Positions 9,180 to 18,264 of a stretch of 64,000 nucleotides of DNA are shown here, one piece after another. Within the stretch, counting starts at the first letter, position 1, and every line of letters starts with the position of its first letter. The notes beneath the pieces were generated by a model that was not told the origin of the DNA, ran no database searches, and saw nothing but the letters and a program-made list of their open reading frames with translations. The stretch comes from an uncultured Tropicimonas sp. (GTDB lineage: Bacteria; Pseudomonadota; Alphaproteobacteria; Rhodobacterales; Rhodobacteraceae), in NCBI GenBank assembly GCA_947495685.1, contig CANLZY010000024.1:1-64000 (forward strand). The letters run 5' to 3'. The position numbers and the translations under genes were made by a program.

Positions 9180-9742
9180 AGCGTGTCGGGTTGATTCTTG
9201 CGGCGGGTCGGTCGCGCAGGTTCGGTGAACAGGACAAGCTGCTGGCCCCGTTTCACGGCCGCCCGGTTGCCAGTTGGGCGGCGCGCGCCATGCAGGGGGT
9301 TCCTGTGGATCACTGCCTTGTGGCGACCCGGTCGGAGCGTGTGGCGACGCTGTTCCGTGGCTTTGAAGTGCTGCTGTTACCCCCGGAGGCCGATGCGCAA
9401 TCCGAGAGCCTTCGGATCGGGGCGGCGCGGGCCGAGGCGCTGGGCGCCGATCAGGTGTTGATCACGTTGGCGGACATGCCGCTGGTTGGGCACGGTGTTC
9501 TGGCCGAAGTGGCTGCCGCCTGCAACCCGGAGCGCGCCAGCGCGGCCACCGATGGCGCGCGACGCAGTCCGCCGGCGTGTTTTCCCAGGTGTCAGTTCGC
9601 TGCCTTGCAGGCGTTGAGCGGCGATGCAGGGGCCGGGCAATTGCTGCGTGAGTTGCCCGAAGAGGCGCTGGTCAAAGTGGCCCCGCGCCGGTTGAGCGAC
9701 ATCGACACCCCCGAAGATCTGGACCGGCTCGCACAGCGGTAA
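9176..9742 (+). CDS. mocA: MocA-like molybdenum cofactor nucleotidyltransferase
   Basis: 188 residues of the NTP_transf_3 (MobA/MocA) family. The nucleotide-binding loop LAAGRSRRFGEQDKL lies at 8-22, and the metal-site motif ADMP is near 100. MocA transfers CMP to molybdopterin to form the MCD cofactor used by XDH-family enzymes. MobA (GMP) is the alternative, but the AGRSxR-G loop and the coupling to an XdhC-family gene favour MocA. Its ATG lies inside the preceding stop (ATGA). Only 14 bases separate its end from the convergent carnitine dehydrogenase gene. Confidence 0.85.
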   Translation: MKRVGLILAAGRSRRFGEQDKLLAPFHGRPVASWAARAMQGVPVDHCLVATRSERVATLFRGFEVLLLPPEADAQSESLRIGAARAEALGADQVLITLADMPLVGHGVLAEVAAACNPERASAATDGARRSPPACFPRCQFAALQALSGDAGAGQLLRELPEEALVKVAPRRLSDIDTPEDLDRLAQR

Positions 9743-9756
9743 CCCGGCCTGCCCGG

Positions 9757-11193
9757 TCAGAGCCGTTCGGAGCTGTCTGGCTGTGGCAGGCTGGCATGGC
9801 TGGCGGCCAGTGCTTCGACCTTGTCCAGGACGTCCGGGGCCGGGGAGCAGGCGCGCCGGGTTTCGAGGCTGACGTGGATCAGCATCTGTTCGGCGGTCGC
9901 CATCTCGTCCCCGGTTGCGTTGAACATGCGGTGGAACAGGCGAAGTTTCTTGCCCTCGCCCTGAAGGACCTGGCTGCGCACGGTGATACGCTCGCCGGCC
10001 TTGGCCTCGTTCAGGAACCGGATCCGGATATCGACGGTGAAATAGCTGAGCCCGCCCGCGACATAGGCCTGATCCGCCCCGACCAGCACCATCACCGCGT
10101 CGGCGGCATCGGAAAACGCCTGCCCGAAGCGGCTTTCGTTCATGTGGTTGTTGTAGTCGGTCCAGTCCACCGGGACCACGCGGTCGACCGTGGTGATGGG
10201 GCCGTCCGACGGTTTGGTACCGACGCCGATCTGCGCCTGATGATCGTTCAGCAGCTTTCCAGCGGCGGCGTTCTGCTGTTTCAGCGCCCGCAGCATGGCC
10301 ACGAGGTTGTCGTCGCGCAGGCGTTCGAGCTCGCGAATCGACAGGTGCCCGGACTGGGCGTCGGACTGGCCGGCGATCAGGTCGACCAGGTCGTCGGTGA
10401 ACTCCGGCACGTCCATCAGTTTCGTCCACGGCCATTGCAGCGCCGGGCCGAACTGGGCCATGAAATGCTTCATCCCGGCCTCGCCGCCAGCGACGCGATA
10501 GGTCTCGAACAGGCCCATCTGCGCCCAGCGCAGGCCAAAGCCATAGCGGATCGCGTCGTCGATCTCCGCTGTGGTGGCGATGCCGTCCTTGACCAGCCAC
10601 AGCGCCTCGCGCCAGACGGCTTCGAGCAGCCTGTCGGCGATATGGGCGTCGATCTCGGCCTGGATGCGCAGCGGGTAGAGGCCGACCGAGCGCAGCAGCG
10701 TGTCCGCGCGGTCGAGCACGGTGGTGTCGGCGGCGTCGCCCGCCACGACCTCGATCAACGGCAGCAGGTAGACCGGGTTGAACGGGTGGGCGACGAACAG
10801 GCGGTCCGGGTGGGTCATGCCGACCCGCAGTTCGGAGGGCTTGAAGCCCGAGGTCGAGGAACCGATCAGAGCATCGGGTGCGGCGGCGGCCTCGATCTGG
10901 GCATAGACCTTCTGTTTCAGGCCCAACCGTTCGGGCACGCTCTCCTGGATCCAGTCGGCTCCGTCCACGGCCTCGGCGATAGTGGCGACATGGGTCAGGG
11001 TGCCTTCGGACGGCAGGGCGACGTCGTAAAGCATCGGCAGCACACGGCGGGCGTTGGCCATGACCTCGCCGATCTTGCGCTCCGCCTGCGGGTCCGGGTC
11101 GAACAGGTTCACGTCCCAACCGTTCAGAAGGAACCGTGCCGCCCAGCCGCCGCCGATGACGCCGCCGCCGATGATGGATGCCGTCTTGCCCAT
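9757..11193 (-). CDS. cdhA: L-carnitine 3-dehydrogenase fused to betainyl-CoA thioesterase
   Basis: 478 residues from the ATG at 11193. The N-terminal 320 residues are a 3-hydroxyacyl-CoA dehydrogenase-type NAD enzyme. The dinucleotide site reads GGGVIGGGWA (9-18), and HPFNPVYLLPLIEVV is the conserved catalytic-His region. The C-terminal 150 residues match the hotdog thioesterase fold, with VDWTDYNNHMNESRF as its hallmark. Such a fusion is known for L-carnitine dehydrogenases: the first domain makes 3-dehydrocarnitine and the second hydrolyses betainyl-CoA to glycine betaine. The BKACE gene upstream on the same strand supplies the intermediate step. Together they convert carnitine to glycine betaine plus an acetoacetate unit. 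Confidence 0.9.
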   Translation of the reverse strand: MGKTASIIGGGVIGGGWAARFLLNGWDVNLFDPDPQAERKIGEVMANARRVLPMLYDVALPSEGTLTHVATIAEAVDGADWIQESVPERLGLKQKVYAQIEAAAAPDALIGSSTSGFKPSELRVGMTHPDRLFVAHPFNPVYLLPLIEVVAGDAADTTVLDRADTLLRSVGLYPLRIQAEIDAHIADRLLEAVWREALWLVKDGIATTAEIDDAIRYGFGLRWAQMGLFETYRVAGGEAGMKHFMAQFGPALQWPWTKLMDVPEFTDDLVDLIAGQSDAQSGHLSIRELERLRDDNLVAMLRALKQQNAAAGKLLNDHQAQIGVGTKPSDGPITTVDRVVPVDWTDYNNHMNESRFGQAFSDAADAVMVLVGADQAYVAGGLSYFTVDIRIRFLNEAKAGERITVRSQVLQGEGKKLRLFHRMFNATGDEMATAEQMLIHVSLETRRACSPAPDVLDKVEALAASHASLPQPDSSERL

Positions 11194-11201
11194 GAGTGTC
11201 C

Positions 11202-11534
11202 TCAGTCGATGCAGATTGTGGAGGGGTGGCCGTCGGCGTCCAGGAAGGGCAGGCAGCCGAAGATCGGTGTGGTGGGAGAACAGGTGCGGGTGTCGGCCAT
11301 GCAGAAGCCGGAGCAGTCCGTCGCGGTCGTGCAGGCCTTGCCGGCGTCCGGGGTCGGGGTGACGCAGACGAAAGGCTCGGCCCGACCGCCGCGCGCCATG
11401 GTGCCGCCACGGGCAGTGCAGGCCGCGGCCTCCTCGGCCGTGGGAGCGGCAGGGGCGGTGGTCAGCTCCTGCGCCTGGCAGGCGGTGCCGGCCAGGGCAA
11501 ACAGGGCGATACTGAGTGTTCTGAACATGATCAT
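11202..11534 (-). CDS. Small secreted Cys-rich protein
   Basis: 110 residues. An N-terminal signal peptide of about 20 residues (hydrophobic MFRTLSIALFALAGTACQAQ) is followed by an Ala/Thr-rich linker. The mature part has eight or so cysteines, including CTTATDCSGFCMADTRTCSP, which suggests a disulfide-stabilised periplasmic domain. LAGTAC could be a lipobox, or the site could be cleaved after AQA. The start at 11534 is chosen for an AAGGGA six bases upstream; 11528 is an alternative. It lies between the BKACE gene and the carnitine dehydrogenase fusion on the same strand, with 8 bases to the latter, so it is probably in the carnitine operon. I do not recognise a function. Confidence 0.65.
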   Translation of the reverse strand: MIMFRTLSIALFALAGTACQAQELTTAPAAPTAEEAAACTARGGTMARGGRAEPFVCVTPTPDAGKACTTATDCSGFCMADTRTCSPTTPIFGCLPFLDADGHPSTICID

Positions 11535-11557
11535 GGGTCCCTTCGACCCCACCAGCG

Positions 11558-12469
11558 CTAGCCGATCGGCGCGCGCTTCTCCAGCCCCAGCCGGGTGCGG
11601 ACCTCGGCCGGGCCGATGACCCGTGCGCCAAGGCCTTCGATGATGCCCACCGCCCGTTCGACAAGCTGGGCGTTGGTGGCAAGCTGTCCCTTGCCCAGCC
11701 AGAGGTTGTCTTCCAGGCCGACGCGCACGTGGCCGCCCGCCAGCACGGAGGCGGCGACATAGGGCATCTGGTGGCGACCCAGCCCGAAGGCAGACCAGGC
11801 CCAGTCCCGTGGCACGTTGTTCACCATCGCCATGAAGGTGTTGAGGTCGTCAGGGGCACCCCAGGGCACGCCCATGCAGAGCTGCACCAGCGCCGGGCTG
11901 TCCAGCACGCCTTCTTCCACCAGCGCCTTGGCCAGCCACAGGTGGCCGGTGTCGAAGGCTTCGATCTCGGGCTTCACGCCCATTTCCGTCATCAGGGAGC
12001 CCATGGCACGCAACATGCCGGGCGTGTTGGTCATGACGTAGTCGGCTTCGGCGAAATTCATCGTGCCGCAATCGAGGGTGCAGATCTCGGGGCGGCAGGC
12101 GGCGATGTGGGCGACGCGGTCGACGGCCGGGATCATGTCGGTGCCCGCTTGCAGCGGCAGCGGCGCGTCCGGGTGGCCGAACACGAGGTCGCCGCCCATG
12201 CCGGCGGTCAGGTTCAGCACCACGTCGACCTCGGCGTCGCGGATGCGGTCGGTGACCTCGCGGTAGAGCGCGCCATCGCGGGCCGGTGCGCCGGTTTCGG
12301 GATCGCGGACGTGGCAGTGCACGATGGCGGCGCCGGCCCTGGCGGCGGCAATGGCCGAGTCGGCGATCTGGGCCGGGCTGCGCGGCACGTGAGGGCTGCG
12401 GTCCTGGGTGCCGCCAGAGCCGGTGACGGCGCAGGTGATGAAGACCTCGCGATTCATGTCCAGTGGCAT
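11558..12469 (-). CDS. cdhC: BKACE-family 3-dehydrocarnitine cleavage enzyme
   Basis: 303 residues of the beta-keto acid cleavage enzyme (BKACE, formerly DUF849) family. Features seen are the N-terminal ITCAVTGSG, the zinc-site segment VHCHVRDPETGAP near 53-65, LNLTAGMGG, and FDTGHLWLA near 167. BKACEs condense a beta-keto acid with acetyl-CoA. In the carnitine pathway this yields betainyl-CoA plus acetoacetate from 3-dehydrocarnitine. That substrate is inferred from the neighbouring carnitine dehydrogenase-thioesterase fusion. AAGGGAG precedes the ATG at 12469. The gene is divergent from an AraC-type regulator across 76 bases, so it heads the operon. Confidence 0.87.
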   Translation of the reverse strand: MPLDMNREVFITCAVTGSGGTQDRSPHVPRSPAQIADSAIAAARAGAAIVHCHVRDPETGAPARDGALYREVTDRIRDAEVDVVLNLTAGMGGDLVFGHPDAPLPLQAGTDMIPAVDRVAHIAACRPEICTLDCGTMNFAEADYVMTNTPGMLRAMGSLMTEMGVKPEIEAFDTGHLWLAKALVEEGVLDSPALVQLCMGVPWGAPDDLNTFMAMVNNVPRDWAWSAFGLGRHQMPYVAASVLAGGHVRVGLEDNLWLGKGQLATNAQLVERAVGIIEGLGARVIGPAEVRTRLGLEKRAPIG

Positions 12470-12545
12470 GGGCGCTCCCTTGGTGTGCTGTTCGGGCAAA
12501 GCTATTCGCATTGACCGGGTGGATCATGCCGTATTATCGAAAAAT

Positions 12546-13487
12546 ATGCCGGATTGGATCAAGCCCACAACGCAATGCTGGACCGTCGGGGTGTTGTTGT
12601 TCGAGCAATTCTCGAACCACTGCCTCGCCAATGCCATCGAGCCGTTGCGGGCCGCGAACGGGTTCCTGGGGCGCGAGGCCTATCGGTGGGAGGTGTTGAC
12701 GCTGGACGGGCAGCCGGTGACCTCGTCCAGCGGGTTCGCGGTGACACCGGCCGCGCGGCTGTCGCAGGTACAGGGCGGCGATGCGCTGATCGTCCTGCCA
12801 AGTTACGGGGTGCGACGGCTGACAACGCCGGCCTGCAACCGGGCGCTGCGGGCGGCGGCGCTGCGGTTTTCCACCTTGGTGGGGCTGGACATGGGCAGCT
12901 GGATGCTGGCCGAGGCCGGATTGCTGGACGGCTACGAGGCGACGATCCACTTCGACGAGATGGATGCCTTTGCCGAGCGTTTTCCCGAAGTCCACGCCAA
13001 TCGCGCCCGTTGGGTGCGGGACCGCAACCTGTGGACGGCGGGCGGGGCGATGACCACGTACGAGCTGGTGGTCGACTACCTCGCGCGGACGCATGGCGTT
13101 TCCCTGTCGCTGGAGATCGCCTCGTTGTTCATGCACACCGACGCGGATGCGCCACGAATCGACGTGCCCTCGCACAGTGATCGGTTTGTTGCCCGCGCGC
13201 TGGCCGAGATGGAGGCCAACATCGAGGAGCCATTGTCGATTGCGGATCTTGCGCGCTTTGCCGGATGCCGTCAGCGTGAACTGGAAACCCGGTTCGTGGG
13301 AGCGTTGGGCGCGACGCCGCGCACTGTCTACAGGCGGCTGCGGCTGAACGTTGCGCGGCGGTTGCTGTCGGAGGGTCGGATGAGTGTCTCGGAGATCGCG
13401 CTGCGGTGCGGTTACTTTGATTCGAGCGCATTCACACGGGCGTTCCGGCGCGAACATGGCCGGACACCACGCGAGTATCGCAGGTGA
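12546..13487 (+). CDS. cdhR: GlxA/CdhR-type AraC-family transcriptional regulator
   Basis: 313 residues. The N-terminal 180 residues form a DJ-1/PfpI-like (GATase1) domain, which starts with TVGVLLFEQFSNHCLANAIEPLRAAN split over residues 12-37. The C-terminal 100 residues carry two AraC-type helix-turn-helix motifs (PLSIADLARFAGCRQRELETRF and MSVSEIALRCGYFDSSAFTRAF). This architecture is that of CdhR, GbdR and GlxA. CdhR activates carnitine dehydrogenase genes in Pseudomonas. The gene is divergent from the BKACE gene, so control of the carnitine operon from the shared 76-base gap is likely. A possible -10 (TATTAT, 12531-12536) sits very close to the start codon, which would imply a short leader. 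Confidence 0.88.
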   Translation: MPDWIKPTTQCWTVGVLLFEQFSNHCLANAIEPLRAANGFLGREAYRWEVLTLDGQPVTSSSGFAVTPAARLSQVQGGDALIVLPSYGVRRLTTPACNRALRAAALRFSTLVGLDMGSWMLAEAGLLDGYEATIHFDEMDAFAERFPEVHANRARWVRDRNLWTAGGAMTTYELVVDYLARTHGVSLSLEIASLFMHTDADAPRIDVPSHSDRFVARALAEMEANIEEPLSIADLARFAGCRQRELETRFVGALGATPRTVYRRLRLNVARRLLSEGRMSVSEIALRCGYFDSSAFTRAFRREHGRTPREYRR

Positions 13488-13624
13488 CGTCGCGCCAGCG
13501 CGGCATTTTTTAACATCGCATTTCACGCTCCGGCGCGGTGCTCCGTGTTGCATCCGCAGCGGTTTGGTTGTCTAACTTTGGGGGCCTGCCTGAAAAAAGG
13601 GCGTCACCAACTGGGAGACTACTC

Positions 13625-15217
13625 ATGAAAATTTCGCGGACTTTCACCGCGGCGCTGATGTGCGCTGGCGTGATTTCCGGGGCGGCTTCGGCCAAGACGC
13701 TGGTCTATTGCTCCGAAGGGTCGCCCGAGGGCTTTGACCCGGCGCTGTACACGTCCGGCACCACGTTCGATGCCTCGTCGCACCCGATCTACAACCGACT
13801 GGTCGAATTCGAGACCGGAACCACGAATGTCGTTCCGGGCCTGGCCGAAAGCTGGGAAGCCTCGGAAGACGGGTTGGAGTACACGTTCCATCTGCGCAAG
13901 GGTGTGAAGTTCCACAGCAACGACGCCTTTACGCCGACGCGTGACTTCAACGCCGATGACGTGATTTTCTCGTTCGAGCGGCAGTGGAAAGACGACAACC
14001 CGATGCACATGGCCTCGGGCGGCACCTGGGAATACTTTGGCGGCATGTCGATGCCCGACCTGCTGAAGGAAATCGTCAAGGTCGACGATCACACCGTCAA
14101 GTTCGTGCTGAACCGTCCCGAAGCTCCGATGGTCGCCAACCTGGCGATGGACTTTGCGTCGATCCTGTCGGCTGAATACGCCGATGCGATGCTGGCAGCC
14201 GAGACGCCCGAGCAATTGAACCAGGCACCGATCGGCACTGGCCCGTTCACCTTCGTGGCGTACCAAAAAGACGCCGTGATCCGCTACAAGGCCAACCAGG
14301 ACTACTGGAACGACGTCTCGCCGTTGGATGACCTGGTGTTTGCGATCACCACCGACGCTTCGGTGCGCTACCAGAAGCTGAAGGCCGGTGAATGCCACAT
14401 CATGCCGTATCCGAATCCGGCTGACATTGCCGCGATGAAGGACGACGAAGCCGTCACCATGATGGAGCAGGAAGGCCTGAACGTTGGCTACCTGGCCTAC
14501 AACACCCAGGTTGCTCCGTTCGACAACCCGAAGGTCCGCAAGGCCCTGAACATGGCGATCGACAAGCAGGCCATCCTGGATGTCGTGTTCCAGGGGGCTG
14601 GCGTTGCGGCCAAGAACCCGATCCCGCCGACCATCTGGTCCTACAACGACGCGATTGTTGATGATCCCTACGATCCGGAAGCCTCCATGGCCGCTCTGGA
14701 AGCCGAAGGCGTCAAGGATCTGTCGATGAAGGTCTGGGCGATGCCGGTGCAGCGTCCCTACAACCCGAACGCCCGCCGCATGGCCGAGCTGATCCAGGCG
14801 GACTTCGCCAAGGTCGGTGTTGACGTCGAGGTCGTGTCCTACGAGTGGGGCGAGTACCTGTCGCGCTCGAAGGAACTGGATCGCGACGGTGCCGTTCTGC
14901 TGGGGTGGACCGGAGACAACGGCGATCCGGACAACTTCCTGGCCGTGCTGCTGGGGTGTGACGGTGTGACCAAGTCGAACCGCGCCCAGTGGTGCAACGA
15001 AGAGTTCGATGCCGTGATCCAGAAGGCCAAGGTCATTGCCGACCCGGCCGAGCGGACCAAGCTGTATGAAGAGGCCCAGGTCATCTTCAAGGAGCAGGCA
15101 CCTTGGGCGACCATCGCGCACTCGACCGTCTTCATGCCGATGCGTCCGGAAGTGACCGGCTACAAGGTACACCCGCTGGGTGGCCACATCTTCTACGGCG
15201 TCGATATCGCCGAGTAA
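13625..15217 (+). CDS. dppA: Peptide-type ABC transporter substrate-binding protein
   Basis: 530 residues with a cleavable signal peptide (about 1-23, ending ASA). The SBP_bac_5 family is indicated by YCSEGSPEGFDPALYTSG after the signal, IYNRLVEFE, LAESWEASEDGLEYTFHLRKGV and the C-terminal SKELDRDGAVLLGWTGDNGDPDN. The last of these is close to the DppA group and contains the Asp that in such proteins holds the peptide amino group. GGGAG lies upstream of the ATG at 13625. It leads an operon with an M24 peptidase, two permeases and two ATPases, so di- or oligopeptide uptake is the likely role. It lies 137 bases after the carnitine regulator on the same strand, so another amine-containing solute cannot be excluded. 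Confidence 0.88.
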   Translation: MKISRTFTAALMCAGVISGAASAKTLVYCSEGSPEGFDPALYTSGTTFDASSHPIYNRLVEFETGTTNVVPGLAESWEASEDGLEYTFHLRKGVKFHSNDAFTPTRDFNADDVIFSFERQWKDDNPMHMASGGTWEYFGGMSMPDLLKEIVKVDDHTVKFVLNRPEAPMVANLAMDFASILSAEYADAMLAAETPEQLNQAPIGTGPFTFVAYQKDAVIRYKANQDYWNDVSPLDDLVFAITTDASVRYQKLKAGECHIMPYPNPADIAAMKDDEAVTMMEQEGLNVGYLAYNTQVAPFDNPKVRKALNMAIDKQAILDVVFQGAGVAAKNPIPPTIWSYNDAIVDDPYDPEASMAALEAEGVKDLSMKVWAMPVQRPYNPNARRMAELIQADFAKVGVDVEVVSYEWGEYLSRSKELDRDGAVLLGWTGDNGDPDNFLAVLLGCDGVTKSNRAQWCNEEFDAVIQKAKVIADPAERTKLYEEAQVIFKEQAPWATIAHSTVFMPMRPEVTGYKVHPLGGHIFYGVDIAE

Positions 15218-15225
15218 CGTAAACC

Positions 15226-15258
15226 GGACCGGGGCTTTCGAGCCCCGGTCCCCTTTTT
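15226..15258 (+). terminator. UUCG-loop stem-loop after the substrate-binding protein gene
   Basis: A perfect 11-bp stem (15226-15236 with 15241-15251) is closed by a TTCG tetraloop and followed by CC and T5. It lies 8 bases after the SBP stop and 13 bases before the M24 peptidase start. It is most likely a partial terminator that keeps the binding protein mRNA more abundant than the rest of the operon. Confidence 0.9.
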
Positions 15259-15271
15259 GGTATCCCCACAC

Positions 15272-16369
15272 ATGGATCGCTACAGCGAATACCGGCGCAC
15301 CGCCCGCGACCTGGGCGTCGATGCGGTTGCCATCGTTCCCGGCCCGAATTTCGAACGGCTCTACGACAAGGCGTTTCACAGCAATGAGCGGCCCCTTGTC
15401 ATCGTCATTCCAGTTGAAGGATCGCCGTCGGCCATCGTGCCGAACCTGGAGCTGCGCAGTTTCGACCTGCTGAGCTTCGAAGGCGAGGTGTTCGACTGGC
15501 GGGATCAGGTGGGCTACGCCGGGGCCTTCACGGCACTTGCCGGGCACCAGCCCTTGCGCAGTGTGGCTGTCGAGGGGCAGGTGATGCGGGTCTTTGTGCA
15601 TCATGCGCTGGCGACGGCCTATCCCGGCCTGCGGATCATCGATGCGGAAAAAGCGATCTCCGGTCTGCGGCTGCGCAAGTCCGCGGCTGAAATCGCGACG
15701 CTTGAACGGGCGATTGCCATCTCCGAGGCCGCGCTGTCCGAGACCCTGGCCGGGGTGCGCGTCGGCATGACCGAGGTGCAGGTCGAAAGCCTGCTGACAC
15801 AGGCGCTGTTTCGCAACGGCGCCGAGGATCATGCGTTTGGCCCCATCGTCGCGGCGGGCGACAATTCGGCGCGCCCGCATGCCAAGGCGCGGGCCGATTA
15901 TGCCATTCAGGCGGGCGATGCGCTGTTGTTCGACTTTGGTGCCCGCACCGGTGGTCTGAATGCCGATATCACCCGTACCGTCTTTGTCGGGCATGCCTCG
16001 GACGAGGCGCGCGCGGTCTACGAGACTGTTCTGGCTGCAAATCTTGCGGGCCATGCGATCACCCGGCCCGGCGCGACCGCCCACGATGTGGACGACGCCT
16101 GCACCCTGGTGCTGGAGGCCTCTGCCTGGGCCGACCGGATTCGCACCAAGACCGGCCACGGACTGGGCCGCGATGTGCACGAAGCGCCCTATATCATGCG
16201 TGGAAACCACGAAAAGCTCGAACCCGGCATGGTATTCACCATCGAACCGGGGTTATACGGCGCCGGAGCGTTCGGGGTACGTATCGAAGATGACGTCCTC
16301 GTCACCGAAACCGGATGCCGTTCGCTCACAACGTATCCCAAGGACCTGATGGTAGTTGGCTCATGCTGA
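15272..16369 (+). CDS. M24 family metallopeptidase (Xaa-Pro dipeptidase type)
   Basis: 365 residues. An N-terminal creatinase-like domain (1-130) is followed by the pita-bread M24 domain. All five dinuclear metal ligands are visible: Asp221 and Asp232 ([16 protein letters not shown]), His296 (GHGLGRD), Glu325 (EPGLYG) and Glu339 (VRIEDDV). His203 also fits the second-shell position. It is therefore probably an active aminopeptidase P or proline dipeptidase, not a metal-free creatinase. It sits inside the peptide ABC operon between the binding protein and the permeases; its stop overlaps the next start by seven bases. A role in cleaving imported proline-containing peptides is inferred. Confidence 0.88.
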   Translation: MDRYSEYRRTARDLGVDAVAIVPGPNFERLYDKAFHSNERPLVIVIPVEGSPSAIVPNLELRSFDLLSFEGEVFDWRDQVGYAGAFTALAGHQPLRSVAVEGQVMRVFVHHALATAYPGLRIIDAEKAISGLRLRKSAAEIATLERAIAISEAALSETLAGVRVGMTEVQVESLLTQALFRNGAEDHAFGPIVAAGDNSARPHAKARADYAIQAGDALLFDFGARTGGLNADITRTVFVGHASDEARAVYETVLAANLAGHAITRPGATAHDVDDACTLVLEASAWADRIRTKTGHGLGRDVHEAPYIMRGNHEKLEPGMVFTIEPGLYGAGAFGVRIEDDVLVTETGCRSLTTYPKDLMVVGSC

Positions 16370-17370
16370 ACTTCTTACTGTCCCGCCTTCTGACGTTTAT
16401 CCCGACGTTCATCGGCGTGACACTGATCTCATTCTCCTTCATCCGCGTCCTGCCCGGTGATCCGATCATCGTGATGGCAGGCGAGCGCGGCATGAGCGAG
16501 GAACGTTATGCAGCGCTGCGCGAGCAGTTCGGTTTCGACCGTCCGCTGATCTCTCAATACTGGGACTACATGACCGGTGTGCTCCAGGGCGACCTGGGGA
16601 ACTCTTTCGTCACCAAGAAACCGGTGTTCGATGAGTTCTTCACGCTGTTCCCGGCCACGCTGGAATTATCGATATGCGCCATGCTGTTTGCGTTGTTGCT
16701 GGGCTTGCCGGCCGGGGTGATCGCCGCGATCCACCGTGGCAAGTTCTTTGACCGGACGCTGATGTCCACCGCGCTGATCGGCTATTCGATGCCGATCTTC
16801 TGGTGGGCGCTGATGCTGATCATCGTGTTTTCCGGCATGCTGGGCTGGACCCCGGTGTCGGGGCGGATGTCGCTGATGTTCTACTTTGATGACGTGACAG
16901 GGTTCATGTTGATCGACTCGTTGCTGTCGGGGCAGAAGGGCGCCTTTGCGTCGGCCGTGCAGCACCTGATCCTGCCGACCATCGTGCTGGGAACGATCCC
17001 GCTTGCGGTGATCGCACGCCAGACGCGCTCGGCCATGCTGGAAGTGCTGAGCGAGGATTACATCCGCACCGCCAAGGCCAAGGGTCTGCCGCCGTCGCGC
17101 GTCACCTATATCCACGCCTTGCGCAATGCGCTGATTCCCGTCGTGACCGTGATCGGCCTGCTGGTCGGCACGCTGCTGGCCGGGGCGATCCTGACCGAGT
17201 CCATCTTCTCCTGGCCGGGCATCGGCAAGTGGATGGTCGATTCGATCTTTCGCCGCGACTATCCGGTGGTTCAGGGCGGGCTGCTGCTTATCGCCGTCAT
17301 GGTGATGATCGTGAACCTGACCGTTGATGTGCTCTATGGCTTCATCAACCCGAAAATCAGGAAATCTTGA
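16363..17370 (+). CDS. dppB: Peptide-type ABC transporter permease (DppB-like)
   Basis: 335 residues with six predicted membrane segments, starting with [21 protein letters not shown]. It contains the DppB-type N-terminal RVLPGDP motif (residues about 25-31) and the cytoplasmic EAA-like loop [20 protein letters not shown] near 230-250. The start at 16363 overlaps the peptidase stop. The stop overlaps the next permease ATG (TGATG). The long loop containing [20 protein letters not shown] is typical of this subfamily. It forms the transmembrane channel with the following DppC-like protein. Confidence 0.92.
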   Translation: MLNFLLSRLLTFIPTFIGVTLISFSFIRVLPGDPIIVMAGERGMSEERYAALREQFGFDRPLISQYWDYMTGVLQGDLGNSFVTKKPVFDEFFTLFPATLELSICAMLFALLLGLPAGVIAAIHRGKFFDRTLMSTALIGYSMPIFWWALMLIIVFSGMLGWTPVSGRMSLMFYFDDVTGFMLIDSLLSGQKGAFASAVQHLILPTIVLGTIPLAVIARQTRSAMLEVLSEDYIRTAKAKGLPPSRVTYIHALRNALIPVVTVIGLLVGTLLAGAILTESIFSWPGIGKWMVDSIFRRDYPVVQGGLLLIAVMVMIVNLTVDVLYGFINPKIRKS

Positions 17371-18260
17371 TGGCCGACATATCCGTATCTGGCGAGCGGC
17401 CCGGCCGCCTGAAGGAATTCTGGTACTATTTCCGCGAAAACCGGGGTGCCGTCTTTGGTTTCTGGATCTTTCTGGCGTTCTTCTTTGTCGCGGTCTTCGC
17501 GCCGCTGCTGGCCCCGTATGATCCCACCGAGCAATACCGCGAGCACCTGTTGCAGCCGCCGTTTTGGCAGGAAGGCGGCAGCTGGGAGTTCATTCTTGGT
17601 ACCGATGCACTGGGGCGCGACATGCTCACCCGGTTGTTGCATGGCGCCCGGTATTCGTTCTTTGTCGGGATTGTTGTTGTTGTCGTGGCGGCCTCCGGGG
17701 GCATCACGGTCGGCCTGCTGGCCGGCTTTGCTCCCAAGTGGCTGGACACGATCATCATGCGGATCATGGATGTGATCCTCGCCTTCCCGTCCTTGCTGTT
17801 GGCGCTTGTGCTGGTGGCGATCCTCGGCCCGTCACTTCTGAACGCGATGATCGCCATCGCGATCGTGTTGCAGCCGCATTACGTGCGCCTGACCCGCGCC
17901 TCGGTGCTGTCGGAACGCCACAAGGATTACGTGACCTCGGCCCGCGTGGCCGGTGCCGGCATGTGGCGGCTGATGTTCATCACGGTGCTGCCGAACTGCC
18001 TTGCGCCGATCATCGTGCAGGCGGCCCTGAGCTTCTCGACCGCCATTCTCGACGCCGCCGCGCTCGGCTTTCTCGGCATGGGGGCACAGCCGCCCACGCC
18101 GGAATGGGGCACCATGCTTGCCGACGCACGGGAGTTCATTTTGCGCGCATGGTGGGTCGTGACCTTCCCGGGGATCGCGATCCTCGTGACGGTGCTGGCG
18201 ATCAACCTGATGGGCGACGGCCTGCGCGACGCTCTCGATCCCAAGCTGAAGAGGAGCTGA
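17370..18260 (+). CDS. dppC: Peptide-type ABC transporter permease (DppC-like)
   Basis: 296 residues of the OppC/DppC family. The N-terminal cytoplasmic segment and first membrane span (GFWIFLAFFFVAVFAPLLAP) are followed by LGTDALGRDMLTRLLHGARY, the OppC_N hallmark. The EAA loop is DYVTSARVAGAGMWRLMFIT, with LPN following. The ATG at 17370 overlaps the previous stop by one base. It pairs with the DppB-like permease. Confidence 0.93.
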   Translation: MADISVSGERPGRLKEFWYYFRENRGAVFGFWIFLAFFFVAVFAPLLAPYDPTEQYREHLLQPPFWQEGGSWEFILGTDALGRDMLTRLLHGARYSFFVGIVVVVVAASGGITVGLLAGFAPKWLDTIIMRIMDVILAFPSLLLALVLVAILGPSLLNAMIAIAIVLQPHYVRLTRASVLSERHKDYVTSARVAGAGMWRLMFITVLPNCLAPIIVQAALSFSTAILDAAALGFLGMGAQPPTPEWGTMLADAREFILRAWWVVTFPGIAILVTVLAINLMGDGLRDALDPKLKRS

Positions 18261-18264
18261 GACC

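Noticed and set aside
13619-16210. Long minus-strand open frame (863 codons) antisense to the peptide-binding protein and M24 genes
   Set aside because: It crosses two well-supported plus-strand genes and a terminator; the translation has no recognisable domain.
15272-16369. DMSP lyase DddP or ectoine hydrolase DoeA, which are also M24-fold proteins
   Set aside because: The length is shorter than DddP, the five peptidase metal ligands are intact, and the neighbours are peptide transport genes; no ectoine or DMSP gene is adjacent.
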